From Monomorium pharaonis (taxonomy: Eukaryota; Arthropoda; Insecta; Hymenoptera; Formicidae): a stretch of 64,000 bases of DNA. Location: positions 12,372,740 to 12,436,739 of the forward strand of contig NC_050469.1 of assembly GCF_013373865.1 (NCBI RefSeq), read 5' to 3'. Position 1 is the stretch's first letter. Each line of letters begins with the position of its first letter. Position numbers and translations under genes: made by a program. The notes under the pieces were generated by a model that saw nothing but the letters and a program-made list of their open reading frames with translations, was not told the DNA's origin and searched no databases. Positions 47,552-59,500 of this stretch are shown here, in pieces.

Positions 47552-50500
47552 TGTTTTTGAAATAAATAATTATAAATAAATAATCGCGGCTCAGCGGATC
47601 GACGCACGAAATCGAAAGTAGTGGAATCGTTGATAAATAAAAAAAGGGAGTACATTGAACGCGGAACGTATTTATAGTACATTGATTTTAGTTTACGATA
47701 ACGAAAGTGTACGCGTCGAATGATGGCCGTGACTCGACCGCGATCGAATAATGAACACGATGTTGATAATTATGGCCAGATAATTCGACGGTGGATGCAG
47801 ATTTGATAGCCGATTTAACCAACCAATTCGGTGAAGGTGAGGTCCAGGTCGTCGCAGATGTATTTGTACTTCTCCTTCTCATGGACGAGCTCGTCTGCAA
47901 GAAAACGTAACGTTGTTAAAATGAAGCAGTTACTATATCTTTATCAGTTGTATTTTGACACGTTCAGTACGTATGAATTAGGTGCATTGATAATTTGCAT
48001 GAACTTTGATACAAGATAAAACCAAAAAAGATGTAGATATCGTGAACTTTTGATCCTTGCTTAATTATTGCGTATATGGAATATTTAGTTTTAAGCGGTG
48101 TATAAAAAGAAGATAAATAGAAATATTTTGCGCGATCGTTTAGAAAGGATTCTTTCAGAAGACACAGTTAGGAAGCTGCAGTTTTAGTAATGAGCAGATT
48201 AAAAAGCATAGACGGGTAAACTTACAGAAGATTTGTTAAGCGTAAGCTAGATTTGTAAGAAAGGCTTTCAGTATCTTTTTTGTTTCATTTATTTTTGTTG
48301 AAGCATTAGGAGAGTTGTTAGTAGCTGCGTTACACGCCATAGAGTTCGAAAAACGCCATATCCAGGCCGTCCCCGACCTCCTTGAATTTTTCCTTTTCGG
48401 TCACCATCTCATCTGCAAGCATTTGCAACGTTACAGATAATCGTTATTTAGTTAGAAAGATTTCGTCTACTGCATGGCGTGAAAAATGTTCGGAAAAAGA
48501 AGTGCGAAAAAGATCAAAGTGTTTAATATTGTTAAAATCGCGCTAAGTAAGTACTATATGGGTCGGCCAAGCACGAAAATAATTGAACGATGAAAAAATA
48601 GCAGTGAAAGTAAATGAGTTTAAACTAAAATAGTTAAACGAACTTGGATCACGCGAATTCGCGCTAAAACGCACGCGGTTTATACAAATAATTCATCAAT
48701 CTATTACTCCGATGTTTGCTAAAAATCTTGTCTTATAAACGTTAAATGTAATTTGTACCTTAATATCTTTAACTTAAGTTCTATTCTTAACTCTATACAA
48801 TAGCTTCTTAATAAATTTTTTTACCAAATATATTTCGATAATATATTTTATTTATTTATTATACGTTACTTGTGAAAATAAATCTTATTTTTTGATCAAC
48901 TATTTACAGTTAAAATAATTACATCGATATAAAAAATATATAAAAAGAAATTTATCAATAGATTACGTAAATAACTGAAGAGATATATCTATAAAATAAT
49001 CATAATTATTTTATGACAATCGTGAAGTTTTATATTGTAAATAGGAAGAGTTGTCATGCAATAAAAAGCAAAATCGGATTAAGTAGATTTACTCACCGTA
49101 AATGGGATACGTACCATTTTGTCTTCTCTCATCATGCATTTTGTTACGAGACTGTCTAACAACAATGTGACCACACAGTGTTATCGCGTGGACAGTGGAG
49201 TTATACATCGTTATATTAACGGTAGAGGATTAATGTTAGCGTAGGTAAAAAAAGAAAAGAAAAACGACAACGAAAAACAAAACAGACACACTCTTTTTTC
49301 AAAATTAAAATATATATTATAAACAGTTTTATAATAGTAATATATAATAATCAATTATTATTACAATGATATTAGTATTATTATCATTCCATTCACTTTA
49401 TTAATATTAAGTAAATTAAGAAACTAAAACTCTCTTAAACTCAAGTATCTGTGTTTCCGTAATTTTAGTAGTGTATTCAGAAAGAAAAGAATTGTAGCTA
49501 ACAAAAATCAACGATAGGACATATAGGTCTCGTGGTTGTGCTTTTCGCGATTATTTTCCTGATTTTTAATAACGCTTGCACGTGGCGGCGTTAATTTGGA
49601 GAACAAACGATGTCTCCGGATGGCCTTTCGATAACGGATATATTACTGTACTTTGGATAGTTCATCGCCATCTTCGTACGTATAAATAAAGATGTAATAT
49701 TTAGGAGATATATAATTTGAAATTAGTCCAAATTTCCAAAACGTTATTTCACCAATAACGTTTAGGTAGACGTCATTATACGTGATCATATTTCAAAATC
49801 ACGTAACAATACACTTATTATATTAATACTACACAAATATTGATTTATACAAACAAATCAATGCAATGTTAACAAACTATAAAAAGCTAATTGTTAAAAT
49901 TAGAGTGTTTTTCGCGTGAAAGGCGAAACGTTTCTATCTTTTTAGTATCGGGAGTTGATCCTAAAACGCAAACTTGATTTAGTCTAATATAACTTCATGG
50001 TTGCTCCAATGATTATGCGAGCGACGATAATGTACATGCATTTATATATCGGAACGGGAAGAGGACGATGTACATTCCTACATCAAAAGGCCATCCAAGA
50101 ATAATGTTGCAGGAAAAGTGCTATAAGAATAACTCTGATAGGTTACGACCCATTGAGGTCGAGGCAGTACACGCGACATAAATTACACTTTTCAGTAGAA
50201 AGAAAAAAAGATTGGAAGAGAAAAATTTCAATCGCGAGATAAACGATACTCGATGGCGAGCGCGAAATAGCAGTAACATTAGACAACTGTATCAATTAAT
50301 AGTAATTATAATAAATTCGAGGCGACCTACGTGTCGCGAAGTAGAATATCGGATATGCATTATTTCGACAATCGGTAATTATTTCCGATCTTTCATTCGC
50401 TCTTACATTCGAAACGAAGCACATTCCCTGCATCGAAGTTTGATGTTTGGCCGTGGTTAGTATTTATATCATAAATATATACAGGCACGATCGGTAAAAA

Positions 50501-53500
50501 AATATTGGAATGACTCAGCTAGCACGGGAAGCTGCACTGCATGATCAAGTAGCCAGTTGCTTCCCTGTTTGCATTTTAAGTATTATGCGCTCATCAATTT
50601 TCCGTAGGCTCTAAGTTAAATTTGCATACGTGATACATACATATGTCTGCATAGATAGGCCAGATACAAAATCTCAATTATTTCACATTATGAAGAAAAA
50701 AAGGATTTTAATTATGGCAATACTACGTTGGTAATTCGATTGTAATTGTTTGATTAAATATTGCACAACGAAGACAAAAACGTACTACGAAAATATATCT
50801 TTTAGAAAAATTGCTGGGAAGGTTTGGCAGTGGTGTCCTCTTAAATGCACAGTTATTGCATCATTCGTCGTCTTTGCTTTCGGCGGCAATGAGAAGATAA
50901 CGCGATAGTGTCGCTGTAAAAAAAAAAAACTGACAGACGAAAGAAACTGACGAAAGAATCTCCCTTCTCGCACGAGCTGAGCCGCGTGGAATGCAAAATG
51001 TAAAATGGTGCGAAAAGTAAATGAACACTATTTCCCTCCATTATATACAATCCTGCTACGCGTATTTTTGTACCGAGAGAAGCACCGCGCTAAATTCGAT
51101 GAAAGGTTCGATTCGATGAAAAACAAATCAATTGAAGGATAAAAAAATTTTTCATAAGTCACTTCTAAAAAGATTTGTTACTCGATAATCGTTTATCTTT
51201 AATGGGGACGGAACCTGATTGCAGATATCAGATAAGTCGAGAGCAGTTTACTATATAATTATATATTAAGGCTAAGGTTCAATTCACGCTCAAAGTGCTA
51301 TTGACATCATTCCATCTTTATCGTTCTACTCCTTAGTAAATAAAGATAGAATGATGCCAATGGCGCTTTGAGCGTAAATCGAACCTTAGGGTAAGTACAA
51401 TATTATAATTATATAACATGTCGTATTTAAACATCGTCTTTGGCGCATAAAATTGACACGCTTGAAAAAATTGGCTCCTAATTTCTCATTGAGTCTCTTC
51501 TCTCGGTACAAATAATCCGATTCGTCTCGTCTCCGTTTCTCCTATTTCCTACCTCTCTAATCTCTACTCACGTATTGCTCCCACGGCCAGTAATCATTTT
51601 CGTAACAAATTTAAATCACAGCGTGTTCGAAGAACGCCTCAAACCGGTCGCAGCCATGTCTTTCAATTTTTCTCGAATTAAAATTTAAAGACAGACTATA
51701 CATATATGTAAGTTAAAATCTAAAGCTAAAAAATCAGATTTCGATTACAAATAACTTCATATTATGTACGAAACTATCCTGCCGTCTGTTCTTGTCGCCT
51801 ATTATTTATTTCTTCCTTTTTCTTCCTTTCTATCTCTTACATCCTTCCTCTTTCTCTCTCTCTCTCTCTCTCTCTCTGTCGTACCGATCCTTTCGTTCTA
51901 TATCTTCTTTACTTTTCCTTGCATGCATACACACATGTACACATTTTCGACTCTTCCTCTCATCCCACATCAGTTTCTTACGTCACGCACATACAAATAC
52001 GACACGCGACACGCATACGACACACTCTCGAACGCATACAAGCACGCATAATACATACACGCACTGCGGATGGACGTAATGGAGGGTATAAGACTAGTCT
52101 AAAGACTGTATTTTTATCCGTTAATGTAAGGTGTGCACCACATACGAAGCGCTCGCGCCGTGTAACGGCGTGTTTGTTTCTCATTCACTTCTCGTTGCCG
52201 CCATTCTATTATTTTCTTGTATTTATTTTCCGTTTTTTTCAATCCCTCTCTCTCTCTTTCTTTCTCTCTGATTATTCTCTTGCTTTCTAAATGTTCTCGT
52301 GTTATTTTCGCGTTAATTTTCACCGCGAAAAATACGATCTACATGTTCTGGATGTCATGCAGGGTGGCCTCCATCTCCTCCTGTAGCAATTTGTTTTTCT
52401 CTCTCTCGGCTGCGAGGTCGTCTGTAAAGATCACTGGTTAAAGGGAAGTAACACACGGCAAGCTACACGCGAGCGTAATACACTGCGTTTCGGCGGTTAG
52501 ATGGGTAAATGCGCAAAAAAATACGATGTGCGCACACACACACACATACACACACGGTGAAAAATTGGGGTTTGCTTTACGATTGTCGAATTATTATATT
52601 TTTAATATATATAATAATTAAGAAATCTGATTAGGATGAATTTTTAAAAAATATTTAACTTCGACCACTTTGATTTAAGCAATGGAGATAGAAACAATCT
52701 TGTAAATTTCTTTGGTCTTTTTAAAAAATATTAAATTTATAAAGAACTATTCGTGACGATTAGTGTTTTCGATATTATTTTATTGATATAGCATTGAGAA
52801 GTTTAGTTCTCTAGAACTCCTAGCTAATTGGATAGAAAATCGATTAGAAAATAATTGCTAATTATTATAAATATCTCTGCAAAGTTCTCTTTGAATTCTT
52901 TCTCTCTTTCCATTTGATAAGAAATTCAATACATATTTTATAAAATCATGAATATCTGTGAGATAAAAATATATCTGTACTAACACATGTCGACACATTC
53001 ATTGAAAAATATAATTGAATTCAGCTAAATTATATTATGGAAGAGAATGAAAATAATTAATATATAAGTGTGTACGTATTCTTTTTTTGCCGTATACGCA
53101 CCTTCGAGCCTGTCAACTTCCTTCTGGAGTTTCTGCACGGATCTCTCTGCAAACTCAGCGCGTGCCTCAGCCTACGCAAACACAATGTTTAGTCAGTCAT
53201 AATTGAAATCATACTTTAAATAAAATTATTCATCGATTTTAAAGAAAAAAAGCAAAAGACAAGACAAAAGAAAAAAGCTGTTTATTTTGTAATTATTTCA
53301 CAGGAACGCATAAAACAATTAATCAATGAGACTTTTAATTCGATTTTTTTTAACGTTGATAATTAATAATTGGTATCAATGTTTCACGCCATGCATGTAA
53401 AATAAATTTCACGTTACACATGACTGCACCTACACTCTGAATCTCAATCTAAGCCTTGAAAGGTTTAGTTGCGACATACTATATTGCACGATTAATATGC

Positions 53501-56500
53501 TATTATCGAGAACAATGCTTCATTCTGTTTTTTTGGTAAATAAGCTCACTAAAAAAAAAACCTTACTTTTGTGATACATTTGTATTTGTCGTACCTTGTG
53601 ATTTAACTTTAGATTTCTAGGTGCTTATACGAGCCTCGAAAATTATGCATGCCTCTCGTAGTTTTTCATTTTCGAATACAGTAAATTAAAGTCACTTTCT
53701 TTTGATTATTTGTCATATTTAGATCTTATTTTATTTCCGATACAATTATATGTGTATTTTTCTATATTTTTAAAATTATATAGATTATAATATAACCAAA
53801 ATAAAATGGAATTTCAATCTGCAGAAAAATATCTTAATTTCTGATAGTATGCATCCTATTCGCTTACACTTACCTCTTTCAATTGACTATCGAGAATCTT
53901 CACCTGGCCCTCAAATGTCTCCTCTCGTTGCGTCGCCTATTTTTAATCAAGCACAACAAAAAGACAAAACAAGCTTTCGTTAGTTCACCGCAACGCAAAA
54001 GAACACTGTTTAGTTACTTCTTAAAAAAATGGGGTCAGATGCAAAACGATAGGGGCACGCGAGTTAATATTTTAGTGGCAAGACCTATGACGCGAGGATG
54101 GGTCACACGTTAAAAAATACAAAGCAAGACACTCCCAAAGGATGTGTACCTCCTTTAGACGAGTAGTAAGGGTCTTAATTTGATTCTTGTATTCCTCCTC
54201 GCGTTGGTTGGCCTACGTACAATTACGTAAATATTATTTCTCCCACGTGTAATAATGTGGATTTTCTCTTAAGAATATACTGACTAATAAAATACTTTAG
54301 AATACTTAAAAAAAGGTATTTGTTTTAAAATTAATGCTCGTACATTAATGTTCAATCTAATTATTGGCAGGCATTTTCACAAATTTATGATTTACGATTA
54401 AATTGGACGTTATAAAAACGGTATATTCTAATATCTAATATACTTTCTATCCATAATATTTTCCAGTATTTTAGACACGGATTAGTGTGTGTGATTAAGA
54501 AGATCGTTGTAATATAAAATGAAAATTGGGAAAGCGATATAATTTCACAGAATTACGTTCCGTTCTGATTGCGATATATATGGCGCGTAAAATAAATCAC
54601 CATAAAATAATTTACCTTTTCTTCAGAGACCTCGAGGGACTTCAAATTATTGCCGACGACACGCAATTCTTCTTCAAGCTCGACAATCTTGCTGTAAAAT
54701 TAATTAATCATTTAATATTGAAAAGTATGTGAGTCATTCTAAGGAAAATATGTCAAAAATTGCAGACAAACGTTTTCAATATTTTTACATATCTTATTTT
54801 TTAAATATAATTAAATAATTTGAAAAGTGTTTATGGCGCAAGCTAATAAAATGAAATTTTTTTTCTATCTAAAAAACATCAATAATTAAGTTTATATAGC
54901 TGTTTTATAACATTGAGTCTTTGTATCAATAAAAAATATTTTAGAACATACAATATGTATCAATTCCTTTGTCTTTGCATTTTTTAATTACGTAATTAAA
55001 ACGTTCGTCGATAATTTATATTTGGATGGTATTACGAGCGAACGATAGCAAGGGAGTTGCAGTGTTGCACATGAAGAAAAAGAGACACAGTGAACACATG
55101 CATGTGATTGCACTTACGATTCGGAAAGCTCGGCCTTTTCCTCGGCGCGCTCGAGATCCTGTTCCATCATGACTAGTTTCCTGGCGACCTGTGATCAACA
55201 GCCATACGTGTCATGCGCAAAAACAAAGGTGATGGAAGTGGACATGAAATAGTAATATAAAAAAAAAATTTGGGTGTTAGCATGCAGAGACGCATAAAAA
55301 ATCCGTTGTCTCCTGGCTTCTCGGGCTCGTCCCGTGGCTGCTAAACGATTAGTGCACGCTGTGTCACAATGTTAATTAAAATTACGCATGGGGTCACATC
55401 TACGTCCATAGGTGGCAATTATTTTACAGATAATTAGATCAAATAACATGACAAATGATTTTGAATGTACTTCGATACTGCAGTATTAAAAAATTAGATA
55501 AGATTGACTGAAAGCTCGATGATAATTCAATGTAACTTTTGCTTGTTTCCTTTAGACGTAGATGGTGTCGTAGAAAAGCCATTATTACCATCGAGATACT
55601 TAGTTTTTATGAGACAATATTACTTAACAATATTAGATTAATGTTTTGTAATTTTGGCTCTCCGCGACGTTTTACAGTTGGATATACTTCACAATAGCTT
55701 TTAATGGTAGAACGCATTCACGAAAGGTATCGTTATTCGTGCAAAACGGGCACGGGTGTGGTTAAGGGGGTACTTCCGCCTTCTTCGTCGTCGTTGTCGA
55801 ACGACGAACGTGTTGCGGGCTAACGGTGCTGTCAAAAGTTACGGGAGCAAGCCGAAAACGCGCTCGACGATGCGTGGAGAGAAAGGGGGCGGCTGGATGA
55901 GATGCGAGGGGAGAAATGCCATCGTTCGCACTTTTTGATTCGGCAAAAGGTGCCGAATCAAAAAAAAAAAGAGATGCCTAATAAAAACGATGCTTACGAC
56001 TCTCCGGCCTCGGCACGCTCCTCGGCGCGTTCTAGATCGGCCTCAACCATGGCCAATTTACGGGCGACCTGTATAAACGACACACACATACGATTTCTAA
56101 CATGTGTTGCCTTCCACCATTTCCTCCTCCTCAACAAGCTCCACGCCGCCTCTGAAAACTCCGGAGGCGGCGGGATGACGAGATACCGGCGTCTCGTCGT
56201 CGCCGTCGTCGTCATCGCCGTCGTAGCCGTGGTTGGAAGAGTTACGATCTTCGCGGAGATTCTCTCATGCGCTCAAAGTTTATCGACACTCGTGCAGTGG
56301 CCTTTGCGTTTAACCCGTGAATATGCAAATCAATCGCGAGAGAAAAAAAAGAGAGCCAATCGGTATACCGTTTCCGCCGAAAAGTAACGATACTTCATCG
56401 ATCGAGAGAACTTTAATAATGCAGCTTCTTGCACAGAATCCTCTCTCCCTCGGTAAACTCGTGGCTTCGAATTTGCATTCAAATTAAAACGCGTCGTTAA

Positions 56501-59500
56501 CGGCGGACTAAACTGTTGTATTAACGTCAATTTTCTCCGAGCAATCTTCCTGAACGGTCGCAAATAGGTAGCCTCTTCCAATCGGCTACGGCCGTCGAAA
56601 AACAAACGATTCGGAGAGATACAACACGCGAGTCGCGTCACGCAAATTGCAGCTCCTGACGGACTTGAGTCCTGATGGGACTCGTAAGCGCATGTAAGAC
56701 GGCAATGTATGGTCACGTCAGGAGGGGGGGAAAGAAGATCGTCGTAGAGCACAACTTTTTAGCGCCTCTTAACAGCGATTGATATATGCATTAGCCGCGA
56801 TTAGACGTGTCTGTAATTCTGTCCTACGACAATCTTCCGCTCATGCAAGCAGCACAACTTTCGCACAGCCGTGACACGCGATCGATCGTAAAATGGTTCT
56901 CCCACAGAAGTTCAATTGAGAGATTAACGATATTAGCGCGGCGATTCCGATTAACAACTTCCGCGTTTCCCCGCTCGTTTCTTCTTACCGCGGAAATTTT
57001 CTATCACAGCTGGCGCACACAGGTTCGCTCGTTGTGTCTCGAGATGCCTCGCATTCAATTTGATCTCACCCAGCCAATTCTATGAATGACTGGGCGTGAT
57101 ACTCGATGAAAAGTGACACCCGTGATTTCGAGACGGTGAAAACAAAGAATTTTATTTAACTCGTTGAGAAAGTGCAAAAAAGCTCGGCGATTGTCGCGTC
57201 GTGTCGCGATTTTATAACATGATTATTTTAGCGTGGCATTTATGAGGAAAATTATGACGCATAATTTATGAAAATTTATGACTGTGCGCGCGATAAACTT
57301 CGCCTATTTCGTGACCATTTTACGTCCCGACCATTTTACGATGGAGTCGCGACACGTTTTTGCGAACAAACGACAGATTTTAAGTCGTCTTCTTATACAT
57401 GTATATAAAAAAAGAAAACAAAAGATTTAACGAAGAACATCGGTACACTCGGTTGCTGTTAGAACTTCTCTGTTTGCGAGTTCTGTAAGATCAGGCAAGT
57501 TAGATCGTTAATCAAAACGGACGATTGTGGAAGCAACTATCTACTGAAATAAATCAGGACAATTTAATTAACATAACGACAAAAACAATCTCGCATACCG
57601 CGATTAGTTTCTACGCATACTGTTAATTAATGATTATAATAGACCGCATGGAACGTCATCGGATGGAGAAGATAACTTGGTTGAAGTTACGGTGAGTTTT
57701 AAAAGTATATAAACAACAATAGATTCATAATGATAATCATTAATTTTTCAAGATTTGTTTAAAATTAAGATTAACGAAATATTATCAAAAATTGAACCGA
57801 AAATAATGAATATTGCAAAAACATATGGGGAAATATAATAAAAGTGATGCGTTTTGTCACGGTGATATTCTACATATCGCGTATAAAATTATACCGGTGG
57901 GTCATACAATCGCAAATAATAATCTGCAATATCAGACGTATTCGTGCGGATGCCTCGAAAAAGATCTCGAGCGATATCTTATCCCGGCGATGCGATACTG
58001 TAATCTCCGGACAAATAGCGAAGTGTGTATCACCGTAATTTCAACGTTATCGTCGGGCCGACACCTACCATCACAACTCTCGTTGCTCTGGCGTAATATC
58101 ACTTTCCGAATTCCAGCAAAGCGAAACGCGCTCTCATCTTAGCGAAAGACAAGCTTGACAAAAGCGCAGCAGCACCATGTATATCGTTGACGCGCGCGGA
58201 GGGCCGCGATAAAGTGCGCGCGGTCCTCACGCGGCGTTATCACAAACACAATTGACGATGTAACTCTTGTTTAAGTTTATCAAGCGAGGCCGGTCCCGCG
58301 AAGGAAACGCGGAGGGAAGCGAGCGACAGGCCGAGCACGCGGTCCCCAAAAAACTCCCACGACGACTTTTCGATACCAAGAGATCGAACTATCACGAACT
58401 TCTCCGAACTTGATCGCGCGGCCGTTCTCTATATAATCTACGAGTATCTAGTAACAGGAATATATAATGCAGCAATAACAAGATTAAACTCTATTTACGA
58501 AACTGGCACTTTTGAGACGTTTTGTTGTTGTAGCTCTTTTTTTTGTCGTAACCGTAACGAAAAAAAAAAAAAAACACTTGGAAATCACAGATACCCGATT
58601 TTTGCGTGAGCCGCGCTCGTAAAACACGTGAACACTCGTACGTATATATCACCACTCTCTCCTTTCTCTTTCTCCTCTTATTATTTCTTCCCTAGATTCT
58701 TCCCTAGAATCCTCTCTATGCTAACAGCAAGATGAAAGGAACGATCTTTCGAGCACTGCACTTGTCGCGAACGCGCAAGAAACTCCCTTCTAAAAGGCAG
58801 GGAAAAAAAAACTTCACTTTCATACGCAGCCCAGATAGCGATCATCGCGGATCGGCATTCACGACATTACCCTTGCCATATACAAGATTTCACTGGGCGA
58901 GATGAGGATCCTCGGATCTCCTCCTCAACCTCTATCGACGGAAACTTTCGCTTCGCGACGCGGGCAACGCGGAAAGATCACCTCAAATTTTTTTTCTCTC
59001 TTTCTTTTATCTAAACAAACGGTCGAAACCCCGACGAACCAACCGACAGCGATTTTAACGGAACTGTGCCGCGCGCGAAGACACATACGTATCGAACCAC
59101 GGTGTTTTCGAGCACACAAAGAGAAGACAGAGAGTTACGGGGTTAGGCACTATTTTGACTATCGACTAGGAACCATCATCGTCATGATTATCATCGTCAC
59201 TGCATCCAACACGCTTGACAGTGGTAGCCGCGGGCGCGCGAACCTCATCGTATTTCTTGTCAGCTTCTTCGGCGAGGAACCTGGCCTCCTTCAGCTGATT
59301 CTCGAGGGCGTCCATGCGCTCTTCGTCCGCCAAGCTGCGATTCTCGAGAATCTTGCGGGCGCTTTAAGGTGGACACATGTCGAACGAAAGAGTTTACGGT
59401 TAAAAAAGTCGATTACACAAATAGGCTAAGTTAAGAGAGATAGATTTCTGGGACAATCGTTGAGGAAAACTCATCTCTGCTCAATTCAGCTCAGCTCACA

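Larger units (their letters stand above)
48413..52338 (-). other. Tropomyosin intron / 3' UTR region between terminal exons a and b
   Basis: Holds the 3' UTR of terminal exon a, a (CT)n tract at about 51853-51877, a fold-back repeat at 51272-51389 and a possible cryptic exon at 49097-49151. The rest is AT-rich and unremarkable. Confidence 0.6.

Noticed and set aside
55902..56387. Plus-strand ORF of 161 codons
   Set aside because: It overlaps tropomyosin exon 55998-56068 on the other strand and contains low-complexity CGTCGT repeats.
58902..59429. Plus-strand ORF of 175 codons
   Set aside because: It is antisense to the tropomyosin exon 59244-59361 and a GC-rich intron. No domain, and openness is explained by composition and the opposite-strand exon.
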